Below, piece after piece: positions 14,201 through 24,654 of a stretch of 64,000 nucleotides of DNA (position 1 is its first letter; each line of letters starts with the position of its first letter). Origin of the DNA: Coccinella septempunctata (lineage: Eukaryota; Arthropoda; Insecta; Coleoptera; Coccinellidae); assembly GCF_907165205.1 (NCBI RefSeq), contig NC_058190.1, positions 41,342,116 to 41,406,115 of the forward strand, read 5' to 3'. A program made the position numbers and the translations under genes. Below the pieces are notes generated by a model. It ran no database searches, was not told where the DNA came from, and worked only from the letters and a program-made list of their open reading frames with translations.

Positions 14201-17200
14201 GTGTAAAATTTTCTTTTTTTTCCGTTTTACTATTGAGAATTGACAACAGTAGCTGAACCGGTTGGTATACAAGTGTACTAGATTTCTGGAAATCCATAAA
14301 ATAAAATTCCGTTACTGATGATTTATTTATTTTTATGGAATTCATTGCAGATTCGTCGATAGAAACCACTTTTTCTTCCTTACGCGGTAAATGGTGATAA
14401 CAAAGAACTGTTTTTATAATTTGCTATGGGTCTTACCGTTCATGATGGAAATGTGAGGCTTGCTCAGCATCTCTAAGCGATAATATAAGGAAGTAAGACC
14501 TTCATCCATTGATCTGGCATTAGTTATTGATCTATTGAACTGAAGTTATGAGGTCAAAATGTTGGAACTTGTTTCTATCTATTTATTTAAGCTCTCGATT
14601 CCAAAGGTTCATTTTATGATAGGAAATAATGAGTCAATTGATGATTATATCGATTCATGTGGAATACAGTTCACACATACCACTTCAACTTTGGTTCCAT
14701 CCTCTAGTTTGTGCATTTCCCTGACTGTTTTAGGTGTGGCCACCATCCCGTAAGAATTACAGTTTATGTACAGGGTTGCATGAGCACCAGGTTGTTTTTG
14801 ATCGATTGCCAAGATGAGGGACTTCACTGTACTGTCTTCTTCCAAAATATCCACAGTGAAATGCTGGACCCTCTTCTTGCCCTCCTCCAAAGTCTCCACA
14901 ATTACTGGAAAAAAGTCGAGAGTAATACGGTTGACTCTTTGGTGAATAGACTGAAAAATTACCTCTTTTTGTTTTTCTATCGAGCAGAAGAGCGAATTTG
15001 TTCTCGGTTTGGGGGAAGGTGATCGAAAATAATGTTTCGGCAAAACCCCTTGATCGCTTCTTTGGTTTTATATGCCTGAGTGATAGAATGAGCTCATCCT
15101 TCTCGATGACATCCTGCAGATCTTTGGTGATAACTAGAAAATTAAGAAATTATTCTACATCAACTGATATTTTTCGTAAGGAAAAATTATTTTTCGATAT
15201 ATTTATTGCTTATATAATATGTCGAAATTGGTATTGATCAGGTACCGTTAATTAGGGAGTTAGAAATCAAAGAGCCTGGGCCTATCTGATCAAGTACATC
15301 CCATCAAAGAATCATCCTTGTGATGTTTACGATGCTGAGTAAAAATAAGGAAGGCTATAGGAAAGGGAACTCAACCTTCAAATCCTCAAAAAATGGTAAA
15401 TGAAGATGGTTCTTAAACAACGTCAGGGACTTTGCAGGAGTATTTTGGGGACTGGCATGAAATGCTATCGCTCTGTCGCTGTCGAAGAGTCTTTCATTCA
15501 GAAATCTTTGCAATCGAAAAATGTGTGAAATTGAATATAGAGAGAAGCTGTAAGAAATGTGATATAGTGATAGATGTTATGACAGTCAGTTTGCGATTGA
15601 AGCACTTAGCTCTTAGGCCCGTATTAATAATCTTACGTGCTTAAGCATCTCAGTTGATAATTTCTTAAGATAGCAACAGCATCTCAAAATGATCGCTTAT
15701 TTATAAACCCTTATTAAGTCGTTATCACTTTGATACTCTCTCAAGAAGCTAGTCTTAAAACTCAACTTATGAATGCCTTGACTATGGTTATTCGCTAGAC
15801 TTGAGATTACAAAACGAAAAGAGAAATTAGTATTTTTATTTTCGCTCGATATTTTTTCGTCACTGTGGCTTGCAATGGAGTAAAACGAAGTTGATTTTTC
15901 GCTCTCGAACGAACAGACATGTCACATCACGTCGATGTGTTAGATTTCATCGTAATAGTTGACCAAGTCTTCCATGGATTCCACATTTTATTTCGATATT
16001 GCTGATTTTTGGGAGCACAAAAGAGGAATTACAGTCAGTTCACATCTTGACTCAGGGTCCGACCATACTCAAAATTTGACGTCTCCAAAACCTATCTTGT
16101 GATCATTTGAGGGCATCAGTCACATTTAGTTGGGGAGCCCACGATGCTAAATCGGGATTTATTCGAGCGTCATGGAGACATAGTGGATGCTGAAGATTAG
16201 ATTATGTCAGATTTTCAGAGGATATATTGATTGGACCCAAAGGAAGCTACTTCAACAGACAATTCGGTTATTACAAAAGGTCACAGTGGTCCTTTGAAAA
16301 TGCAAAAAAAATCGTTACTTGTACATACAGGTGTTTAATCTCGGTGTTGCAGAGGTGTTGACCCAAATCTGACACTAATCAGGGAGTTTTTCTTAATTTG
16401 ACAGTTTGAAGATGATAACAATGCTTTTTTTCAATATCTTACTTGCTGTTTCTTCAATAGTTTCTGTATTCTTTATGAAAGTTCTACGTAATAAAATTCT
16501 ATACAACTTTTGTCTGAAGTAATTTTATATTCTCTTAACAGTAGAGGGTGATTAGGAGCTATATGAAGGGTTCAGAGCTGAAGTGAACCAAGTCCATTCA
16601 GCCTAATTTTGAGATGAATGGCTTAGAAGTTGTTTATCACCAATTAATTCAAAAGTGACTTCTTTATTTATTAATATTCTTATGTAAGCATATGCTTACA
16701 TTCTAACCTTTTAAAATCTCAAGAAGGCACTTTTTAATTAATGGGTGAAAAACTTCTAAGCCATTCTTCTCAAAACTAGGCCACTGGGCTGAATGGACTT
16801 GGTTCACTTCAGCTCTAAACCCCTGATATACAGGGTCCGGCAAAAAAACCTCCCTGATTTCAATAGGCATTTGCAAAAAGAATAAGAAACATACAGAACA
16901 ATTACTTATATTTGTGAATAGCCTATATGATGCCATTTTACATCACTTAGTACACTTTACTTGGTTTTGAAAATTATGTCTGATATGATGTCCCCCATTG
17001 TTAAGACATTCACGAAGTCTTTCCCTGAAGTTGTCCATAGTTCTTCGTGTAACTTTCCTTGGAATGGCTCCCACTTCCTGCCTAATGGCATCTTTTAGTT
17101 CTTGCAGAGTTCTGGGACGATGTTTGTACACTTCAGCCTTTAGGTACCCCCACATAAAGAAATCACAAGGTGATAAGTCGGGTGACCTTGGGTGATTTCT

Positions 17201-20200
17201 TTCTGTGGGGGTACCTAAAGGCTGAAGTGTACAAACATCGTCCCAGAACTCTGCAAGAACTAAAAGATGCCATTAGGCAGGAAGTGGGAGCCATTCCAAG
17301 GGAAGTTACACGAAGAACTATGGACAACTTCAGGGAAAGACTTCGTGAATGTCTTAACAATGGGGGACATCATATCAGACATAATTTTCAAAACCAAGTA
17401 AAGTGTACTAAGTGATGTAAAATGGCATCATATAGGCTATTCACAAATATAAGTAATTGTTCTGTATGTTTCTTATTCTTTTTGCAAATGCCTATTGAAA
17501 TCAGGGAGGTTTTTCTGCCGGACCCTGTATGTATGCGGAAGGGCAAGGTCAATGTAGAATCCCTGTCTAAAATACATTCATCACCATATATCTCAAAAAC
17601 GGGTGAACGTAGAAAAAATGTCTTTCGACTAAATTTGTAGAAAATTTTATGCTCTACAACTTTTATAATGAATGCTAAAACGATTCGAAGCTCAGAATAG
17701 GAGATACTTCAAAAAAACTTATTTTTGTGACCTTTATGACCAATTTTTATTGTTTCGGCTTGGTGAAACTGTCAGATTATATTTTTTCCGTTATTTTTTA
17801 ATCATAAGCTTCAAAATAAGAAGAAAGAAACCGTGCACGTGACGTTTTGCAAGATTGGCGCCCTCCCACAAAATTCGTCACGCTTAAATTGTCAGATTGA
17901 GAGAATGAATACTTTTCAACATGTAATTAACTGTTACTCTACAGGCTTCAAGGTATCTCCCCTTATTTTAACCTGACACGCTCGAGTAAATCCCGAATTT
18001 TCCTCTCGGGCTCCCCAACTAATTTATGAATACGCGCCTACTCAAATGATATCGCAAATTGAAACGTCATCTTGGTAGCGTTTCAAGTCAGATTCATTAA
18101 TTAGACTGTTGTCTCAAGGCACATCTTTAGGCAGTCTCACAAGTTGAGATCTGACTTATACAGGCCTAAGATGGTATAGGATAGAGTTTAGTCTCGGTTC
18201 TTGGTCACTCGGGCAACTAAGTGGCCAAAACACACTTGTCAGGAAGGGGGAATGAACTCCTTTGATTTGTCCAGAACCTTTATGTGACATAGGAAGATAA
18301 ACCTGCAAAAAAGGAAAAAAATTCCTCTGGAACTTCAAAACTGGGTGATCTGAGAAATATCTGGATCTCAATTAGCTACACTTCCTTATTGGATTCTTTA
18401 CAGAGCATTGTCGCCTTAGGAAGCACCTAATGAGAATGGGTCTAGCAGAAATTGACGAATGCACATTCTGTTAGGAGGGGGATGAGACTCCAGATCACCT
18501 ACTGACAGAATGCCTCGTCATTGCTATCCTGTATCTTCAATAATAGGTGTTGTAGATCATGGGTAATTCGCAATCGTCTGGGTGTCCTGTACACGCAATT
18601 GGGTTATGCACATTTAACCACAAAACACCCTGTAGATGTAGAGTGAAGTTGTCGAAGACCCTGGACAGCATTCAACGGATTATCTAATTTTGTGACACAT
18701 ATCCGCAAGGCCGAGATCGCCGGAAACCTTAAAAAATAGCCATTAAATCACAGCCTTCGCTTCCCTGGGATGAAACGCGGAACTGCAATGATCGAAAAGC
18801 CAGTCTCGTGAATAGGCGCTGCTATCCGGCTCTGAAATAATCATCCCATATTTGTAAGTACGGCAGAAAAAACGCGGCTATTCCGTGAAATACCCGCACA
18901 ACCGCATTTTGCGCGTTCTCGGCCGTCGGTCTTCGGAGGACGATTTTTCAACTGTGACCTCTTCATCGGGGACTTTCTCAATCTGTCACTTGGGCTAGAT
19001 TTCGCCAGAGAGGTGGTGAACGGGTGATTGATATCGATCGTCGGCGAGAAAATTGGAGGTACATTGCTATATCCGCCATTATCGGTTGAATTGGAGCGGT
19101 AGATGAGGGAAAAATTCGAATTGGCATTTTAGACTTGGCAAATGAGGACGAAAATTGATATTTTTCGTGCTACATTGTAACAGGACATAAATCGAATAGT
19201 CATTAAAAAGCTATCTTGCTTTTGCAAATGGGAACAATTAATTATCAATTGGATTAGTTGTTACATCTGGATATTTCGAATTTATAGGATGCTTTGAAAA
19301 TAAGAAACATTTTATTCACACATATTCAAGGATAATTACCCTGATCGGAAATGAATGAATAAGTCTTGAAAATAGATTGTTAATAGTACCAGTATAAGGT
19401 TTAATACTACTAGCATTCGAAATGAATGTTTTTCCCTCTAACTCCAAATTGTTGTTACGCATACAGGCGGATGAGTCTTCGACTCGTAAAAATACTTCAA
19501 CAGTAGATTCTTGAGGTCAAAAGAAACACTTTTTTCCTTTACCAGTTTTTCCGAATCGGCTCCGGCTCGGTTTAGATTAGAAGATACAGGCTGTTGAAAA
19601 ACCATAAAAAAAATTTATTTTAAGTTTTCACAAACAGTTTTATTGAATGAAATTAATTTTGTCATATAGTTTTTCATTTGTTTGATCGATATATTTCTCG
19701 AACACAAGATATCATCCACATCTTCCAGTTTTCTCATTATAACCATTACGTGCCATAAAAATATCAAAAATTCAAAGAACCCAATTCTAAGTTGGACTCT
19801 ATCTAATGAATATTTTAACGTTTTGTAGAATAAAAATATTCTTCATATTTTCTCGCATAATGCGCCGTTTTAGAGTAATTTGTTGTTCAAAAATTAAAAA
19901 GTATCTGTGTAATTTGAGAAATTTGGTACTTTGGCTGGATACAATTCTGTTTAAAAGATCCACAGATCTGTAGGGTCACAGATTTAGCTTAGCTAGTTAT
20001 TCTGAAGATAATTTTGTTTTTTCAGGGGTGGCACAGCTTATTATGAAAACTTAAAATGTCTAAATCTTTTTATCAGGACCGAATCGGAGAAAATGGTGAA
20101 GGAAAAAAAAGTGTGACTGTTAAAATATTTGTTCGAGTCACCCCCACCCTGTATATTATTATTCGGTTGAAAGCCTCAGCATTTTGAGCGTCAGGTTTAG

Positions 20201-23200
20201 GAGGGTAGGTGATGGATGGAAGTTGAAAAATTAATAGATTTCCTTGAATATCTAAAAAACTATGCGGTTTAACCCAAATAGTATTAATATAAAAATGGTC
20301 TTTACTATATTAAATAGCAAACAAAAATGGTTCCATGCACTGCTTGCTAAAGTGAACGGTTCTAGAGTTACAGGGGCTGTCAAAGTAGTTTCGTTTTTTT
20401 CTGCTTATTTGGAAGAATAAACCATTTTTACAGTATTGTGTTCTGTATCTTGTAAAAGCAAATTGTGATTTTAATAGCCGGTGGTGGTAAGTTTATAGGT
20501 GATAAATCCTTGAAGGTTAAGCACACTAGCTACTCCAGTGGCCCTACCTTTTGAGGGAAAAGCAGCTTTCATATGCAACCAGGCCATATGAACCTATGGT
20601 GCGGAAAAACCCGCTCTGAAATTTCTCTTGACTGTGCTCCACCAAGAAGTTCATAAACTGATCGTGGGTTGGTGGGTTTATGCTGAGGTACTCAAGTACT
20701 ATAAGACTTGAGAAAGGAACCAGTGGGCAGATCTGCCCATTTCTTTGGTTCTTTTTTTAGGTTTTAGTTCTTAGTACCTCTGCATAAACTCACCATCAGG
20801 TTACGAACCTCCCAGCGTGGCATCATGTAGGGAAAGTTCAGAATGGGTTTCGTCGTACCTGAGATCATATGGTCTTGGCTTGTTAAAGCCTCTTTTCCCT
20901 TGAAATCACTTATTACCAACATACCACCAGTAACTGAAATCACAATACGCTCTCACAATGCACAAAACATAATCCTTCAGAAATAGTTTCCTCAGTCACT
21001 TCATGCCTAGAATAAAGAAGTGTTAATTAAAAAACCCCGTCATTGACAAAAAACATCCTCAGCAACAAAACGTTTAGCCATTTCTGAGACGGAAAGTTGC
21101 ATAACAAACTGCATTTTTGGGGTATATTTTCCAACCTTAGCTTCTTTGTATACGGATCAGATTCACCCTGATTATCTATGACATACAGGATGATACAAAA
21201 TTCGATGCTCCACCACTATTTTCCAAACCTTACCTACCAGTTGGAAAAAATCTCAATTTTTGTTAATAACGAAAAGGGAAGCACCATATAAGAGGCTACG
21301 GTTTTCACTACTCTCTGTTTCTCTTGGAATAAACTCGGAAATTTATCATTAAGAATTATTTTTCCTTCTTCAATCACATTCTTTCTTGACTTCCTTTGAC
21401 TACGCCAATGTTTCTTCAATGTTTGGAAGTTTTTCTCAAGCCCACTTCTCCCATTTTTTAACCCACACGGAAACAATTTCGGCAGTCTTCTTGGACAAAT
21501 TAGGTAGCGTCCACCTCATACGTCAAGTTGTTCCTCATTCCTTGATATTGAATAGAAACCTATCACCTATCGTCCTATCCGATATCAATTCAATGCATCG
21601 AGATTTCATTAGAATATGTATATTCGCGAAGCCGCAAGGTCTCATTCAAATGATCCATTGAATTCCTTCACAGTGATTATACCGATATTTTATTTATTTC
21701 GATAAATATGGAAATGATTTCTTCATTGATAATCTACGCGACAGTTCGACACAATTTGTACATCACTGCGGCCGTAATAATCGTCCCATTAATCTGATCG
21801 TTTTACAACATCGTTTACGCATAATTGTTTAGCCTAACTAGATTTGAAAAAATTTTCCTTTCTTCATCTGCGCGACCTTGTGATGTGGTCTAAGATTTCC
21901 GAGTGGGTTGTAGGCAAGTTAAGCAATTTGTTCTACCGACTTAAACCTACTTGTATGAGCTGTTAGATATTGCACTAGACAAGTATTATTAGCAGAAATA
22001 TTCATATACTTAATTTACTATAACAATGCCCGGTTTTTCGATTTCCACGGCAATTTTTCTATGAGTAGAAATAAGCATCATTCATCGCTTGAAAAACGGC
22101 CATTACTGCCAAAAAAATTCACAACTTTTGAAGACTTGAATACGATGTGAAATTCTGACTCTAGCAACGAAGCTTCACTAGTTATTCGTTGTCTTTCCTA
22201 TATTGAGAATTGTTATGGGTCCCAAACACGCTAACACCAGCGTATAGCCAAAATTTTGTTCAGTTAACGAAGGCTCAATAACTGCAAATAACTAGCTAAA
22301 AGATTTTTGTTGATATTGTTACCAAAGCAAATTCAGTGATACTTTTTTCTAGCAAGCAAGTTGAAGAAGTTATTCTTTTCAGATGTAACACTTCTAACAT
22401 CTTTCCACTTCTCATTCTATATAACTGCCAGTTTTCATGCATAATCCCTTTAAGCTTAAAGCTTCCTTTAGTGTAATTTTTAGTAGGACTAAATGAAGGT
22501 TTAAAATTAAAGGGAGTTTAACGGCCAGTTTCATAATCAAACTTAGAGCCCCTTTAATTTCAAAGCTAAAGCCTAAATATTCCACTAAAGGAAGCTTCAA
22601 GCTTGAAGGGACTTCAAATTTGAAGATGAAACTGATAGCCGTAAGTTATTTTGAATTCAAGGCTCCTTCGCCATTTAGTATCGTCATAGTTCCATTTAAT
22701 AATTTCTTTTTCTGTCTACATCATGGTGCAAGGTGTTCTTTAAAGGTAAATTTGAAGATTATTTATTTAATCTGGAGCATCATCACCATTCGCTTCGCAA
22801 ATGTTTTATTCCCTTATTAACTCTCTCCCTCTGTGTGTGAGATTATTTTTTATACAGGGTGTAAATGAATATAGTTGTGAGAAAATTTAAGGACTGATTC
22901 CTTATCTAGCAATTTCTAATCTTTTCTTAGGATAGATATTCATGACTCTGGGCTCATATGATATAAACGTAACAATACAAGCTGTATTTCTGAGGCCCGG
23001 TTGTTCAGTCCGATTTCAACGTTAATCCTAATTCAACCTGACAAAATTGAACTGTCAGAATAAATCTGTTATTCACTTAAAACTCGGCAACAGTCGTTAA
23101 TGATTGTAAATCACCATCCCAATGAAAATTTATTTCAATTTGTACAAAACTTGATAGACTTTTCCATATCGTTAGGTGTTCGACATGGACCATAGCTTCA

Positions 23201-24654
23201 CCCAATGTGCTCATTAAAAATCTTATTTGTTTTGCTCCTCCCAAAATTCGCCACAAGTTTAGTCACGAATTTTAATTATAGAAGGTGAAATATCGGGATT
23301 TTCTACGAACAGGAATAACCAAGTAGTGTCACCCGAACTTCTAACTTTATTTTTGGATGCACTTTAAGCAGAATTATTTCCGGTCTACAGATACAGATAT
23401 TCTTTCATGTATTACGAAAATCCTGCAACTGCTAACCCAGTTTCGGATTGCAAGTGGTCGCCAAAATGTTCGAAAAGGGAGTTGAATATCCTCACCTTAT
23501 GAACGGGGTAGTTCACTGAAGGAGAAGTATGATATTTGAAGGGATTTGGAGAGAATAGAATATTTTGGAAACCTGGCATTCGAAAATCGTCAAAACAGCG
23601 AGAAAAAACAAAGTGATTTGATTTTACATGAACGCAGTAATATTTCCAAATCTTGTCTTATCAGTGATTACAGAAAGCCATTAGATAATTAATAAATATT
23701 GTAGTCGTGTATGTTAACTGTTAACTGATGAGTTCTCAGGTGTCAAACATGAAATTATTACTACGAATTTACTGCCCCACCAAAAGAGAATTGGAACATT
23801 TGCTTCCAATAAATGTCAAGTTCCACTATATTTTCTTTATGACTTACGACAGGGTGCCACACAGAAATAACCAGACCAACAGAAATAGTATTCTAACATT
23901 CGCTTGTAACTCGTTCAGGTATTAAAACATTTAAATGGTATAATTTCCTTTTTTTTTTGGATTTTTCATAATCGGTCTTCCTAAAATTTCAAGAAAGAAG
24001 ATGAAATCCCTCTTTCAATTCAATGATATATTATGGTATTGAACTCTTAAGTTGAATGACTTTAAGAAATGAATCTTCCAATTACTTAGTAGTAACTAAC
24101 TAGTAAGAAAATTGGATAGTTTGTTGCTCATACCAAGACATGAGTCATTCCTCATAAATTATTTCAAGAAACTTTAAATGAAAATATCATTGTTCAATTT
24201 GCTCTTCACCCCCTGCCAAATCTATATCACCGATGAAACTTTTCTTTTTCTGCATAAATTTGAGAAGTATTCTTTCTGCTTTATCCATCTAATTATATAT
24301 TTAAAATGTCTTCCTTTCGGATTCATAAGTTTTTCTTACTTTCAATTCATGCGCATTTATAATAGAAAAAATTTATAAGAATTGTTAATCAAACCGTACA
24401 GTATATTTAATACTTATTAACATCAGTGAATCTTCCATGAATATTCTTGTATCAATGGTACAAAATCCACTCGAAAAACTAATAACATTAACTTCGCAAT
24501 AACAATCGCAATATTTCGATCTTCTCAAGCAGATATTTCAACATCAGAAGGATCTCCCAGATGCACAGCGAACCCTACCTGCGTCCAAAGAAACCGCATC
24601 CAGGATCACGAGGCACCCCAAAAACGTCAACAAGCCCGCGAAGAACCCCTTCAT
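4414..24654 (-). CDS. Tsp: thrombospondin (COMP/TSP-5-like, pentameric type), 14 coding exons
   Basis: Secreted, calcium-binding extracellular-matrix glycoprotein acting in cell-matrix adhesion (in flies at muscle-tendon attachments). Coding exons, in transcript order: 24579-24654, 14963-15133, 14681-14904, 13291-13507, 12867-13149, 11225-11739, 7691-7788, 7415-7633, 7002-7256, 6818-6925, 6068-6414, 5400-5575, 4936-5251, 4414-4846. They sum to 3438 nt, a multiple of three, giving 1145 aa; every junction agrees in phase. Domain order: signal peptide, laminin-G-like N domain (about aa 26-185), coiled coil (about 230-268), proline-rich linker, EGF-like repeats (about 297-650), type 3 calcium repeats with many D-x-D-x-D-G and DNC motifs (about 680-910), and the lectin-like C domain ending [10 protein letters not shown]. 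There are no properdin type 1 repeats, which excludes the TSP-1/2 type. KGD stands in the type 3 repeats. The family assignment is secure. Confidence 0.95.
5400..7256 (-). CDS. Tsp: thrombospondin exons 9-12: last EGF module and type 3 calcium repeats
   Basis: Exon 9 (7002-7256) finishes the EGF region ([24 protein letters not shown]) and enters the type 3 repeats at PRCKQ. Exons 10 (6818-6925), 11 (6068-6414) and 12 (5400-5575) are a run of Asp/Asn-rich calcium loops, for example [35 protein letters not shown] and [17 protein letters not shown] occurs in [14 protein letters not shown]. All donors are GT: cag|gtaaa, aag|gtgagg, gatag|gtaggt, aatc|gtaagt. Confidence 0.93.
7415..7788 (-). CDS. 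Tsp: thrombospondin exons 7-8: EGF modules, including calcium-binding type
   Basis: Exon 7 (7691-7788) encodes [20 protein letters not shown] and ends in CIDIDE. Exon 8 (7415-7633) begins [13 protein letters not shown] and contains [15 protein letters not shown] and HSHCINTP. The two DIDEC signatures mark calcium-binding EGF domains. The split DIDE|C is in phase 0. Exon 8 ends aatacgccg|gtaatg and joins GSYQC of exon 9. Confidence 0.92.
9722..9908. mobile_element. Harbinger-like MITE, copy 1
   Basis: A 187-bp element with terminal inverted repeats (agcccgtttg... at the left, rc of ...cgaacgggcc at the right), flanked by TAA on both sides. The interior is rich in gaattctc palindromes. It matches the copies at 28740 and 41880 and the fragment at 47880. 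Three-base TAA duplications and the short TIR fit the PIF/Harbinger (TWA target) group. It has no coding capacity. Confidence 0.8.
10173..10804. mobile_element. family-B TIR element, copy 1 (non-autonomous, TA-flanked)
   Basis: The left end runs cagagtgagtctttacttg, then aacagtagattcttgaggtc; the right end has gacctcaagaatctactgtt, then cgagtcaaagactcgcc. These ends are inverted repeats of each other. Other copies are at 19464, 47619 (partial) and 49441 (split). No ORF survives; the TA flanks suggest the Tc1/mariner superfamily. Confidence 0.75.
11225..11739 (-). CDS. Tsp: thrombospondin exon 6: array of EGF-like repeats
   Basis: One 515-bp exon coding about 172 residues. After a seven-residue lead (YDCRPTK) come four consecutive 38-residue units of the form [12 protein letters not shown]-x-CTDT-x-EG, then [15 protein letters not shown]. 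The start of the next EGF module (GCEYNPCAP) follows and is completed by exon 7. Acceptor ttccgcag, donor gcgccag|gtgagc. Each unit holds six cysteines, as expected for EGF-like folds. Confidence 0.93.
11262..11717 (-). repeat. four tandem 114-bp coding repeats (EGF units) inside thrombospondin
   Basis: The units, in transcript order, are 11717-11604, 11603-11490, 11489-11376 and 11375-11262. The first three are very similar at DNA and protein level (CGSCPANY in all three); the fourth is more diverged (CGACPLGF). The length is exactly 38 codons, so gain or loss of a unit would keep the frame. This block is notably GC-rich compared with its flanks. Confidence 0.92.
11810..12240 (-). pseudogene. 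decayed LINE (jockey-like) 3' fragment in thrombospondin intron 5
   Basis: Minus-strand translation around 12240-12060 gives [19 protein letters not shown] followed by RRLCGSE, resembling the C-terminal region of non-LTR retrotransposon ORF2 (RNase-H-like and zinc-knuckle part). Stops follow. A related fragment occurs at 18390-18540 on the plus strand. Confidence 0.55.
12867..13507 (-). CDS. Tsp: thrombospondin exons 4-5: linker, coiled coil, proline-rich hinge, first EGF-like module
   Basis: Exon 4 (13291-13507) is an acidic linker with HDCPLEL and no recognisable domain. Exon 5 (12867-13149) starts with [20 protein letters not shown], the heptad-like oligomerisation helix, followed by cysteines in MEECDVC that in this family form the inter-chain disulfides of the pentamer. 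A proline-rich hinge ([11 protein letters not shown]) and the first EGF-like module (CFRGVRC..., [12 protein letters not shown]) follow. The exon ends aatgg|gtgagt, and the next exon completes the Gly codon. Confidence 0.88.
14681..15133 (-). CDS. Tsp: thrombospondin exons 2-3: N-terminal laminin-G-like domain
   Basis: Two exons (14963-15133 and 14681-14904) separated by a 58-bp intron (14905-14962, gtaattttt...ttttccag). The coding sequence reads through [18 protein letters not shown], then [20 protein letters not shown] and [12 protein letters not shown], the beta-strand pattern of the thrombospondin N-terminal domain (TSPN). Reading straight through the small intron would stay open but breaks the domain frame, so the intron is needed. 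Exon 3 ends in phase 0 at gaagtg|gtatgt. Confidence 0.88.
16563..16822. repeat. inverted repeat (hairpin) with about 120-bp arms
   Basis: The left arm (ttcagagctgaagtgaacca...) and right arm (...tggttcacttcagctctaaa) are imperfect reverse complements around the palindrome gtaagcatatgcttac near 16684-16699. It ends just before the next element begins. Confidence 0.75.
16831..17527. mobile_element. palindromic fold-back element built from a mariner-like transposase 3' end
   Basis: The left tip cagggtccggcaaaaaaacc and right tip ...ctgccggaccctg are inverted, and TA flanks both. The element is almost wholly two arms of about 340 bp facing each other around 17170-17190. Each arm encodes, on opposite strands, the C-terminal part of a Tc1/mariner-type transposase: [20 protein letters not shown], then [10 protein letters not shown] and [14 protein letters not shown]. 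The left arm also retains PDLSPCDFF, which includes the likely third catalytic acidic residue. There is no complete transposase; this is a non-autonomous, hairpin-forming derivative. Confidence 0.82.
18150..18540 (+). pseudogene. decayed LINE (jockey-like) ORF2 C-terminal fragment
   Basis: Plus-strand translation near 18400-18530 reads [19 protein letters not shown], then TFC, a stop, and [13 protein letters not shown]. This resembles the zinc-knuckle tail that follows the RNase H region of insect LINE ORF2. Upstream sequence back to about 18150 is consistent with the same ORF but has stops and shifts. Confidence 0.6.
19464..20151. mobile_element. family-B TIR element, copy 2
   Basis: The tips are caggcggatgagtcttcgac and ...gttcgagtcacccccaccctg, with TA on both sides. 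The interior shares long similarity with copy 1 (aacagtagattcttgaggtc, then ggctgttgaaaaaccata, then ggtggcacagctta). 688 bp, no ORF. Confidence 0.78.
20669..20796. mobile_element. GAGTTTATGC-type MITE, copy 1
   Basis: The inverted ends are ggtgggtttatgctgaggta and tacctctgcataaactcacc. The middle has gggcagatctgccc. Related copies are at 28017-28300 and 54596-54733. Non-coding. Confidence 0.65.
22421..22640. mobile_element. palindromic MITE-like element
   Basis: The ends are inverted: aagcttaaagcttcctttag near 22452 against ctaaaggaagcttcaagctt near 22582, with further pairing of the gccagttttcat and atgaaactgatagc ends. About 220 bp and non-coding. The group is uncertain. Confidence 0.5.
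24579..24654 (-). CDS. Tsp: thrombospondin coding exon 1: signal peptide
   Basis: The ATG at 24654 opens [20 protein letters not shown], a basic start followed by a hydrophobic core, which is a clear secretion signal. The frame stays open upstream to about 25020, but that part is polar with no signal-like character, so I chose the ATG that heads the hydrophobic segment; the upstream part is 5' UTR. The exon ends gacgcag|gtaggg after one base of a codon, matching the two-base start of the exon at 15133. Intron 1 is therefore 9.4 kb. Confidence 0.85.

Larger units (their letters stand above)
16129..18019. mobile_element. 1.9-kb TIR element, TA-flanked, with nested inserts
   Basis: The left end is gttggggagcccacgatgct, then aaatcgggatttattcgagcg. 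The right end is its imperfect inverted copy (cgctcgagtaaatcccgaat ... gggctccccaac). TA flanks both ends. A second, partial copy of this family starts at 52421. The interior is occupied by an inverted repeat (16563-16822) and a transposase-derived palindrome (16831-17527). I see no intact transposase for the host element. Confidence 0.7.
15134..24578. other. thrombospondin intron 1, 9.4 kb, transposon-filled
   Basis: This intron separates the signal-peptide exon from the rest of the gene. It contains a TA-flanked TIR element (16129-18019) with nested inverted repeats, a LINE fragment (about 18150-18540), a family-B element (19464-20151), a GAGTTTATGC-type MITE (20669-20796) and a palindromic MITE (22421-22640). 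A GC-richer island at about 18780-19110 is the only stretch that looks possibly regulatory. I see no host exon. Confidence 0.7.
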
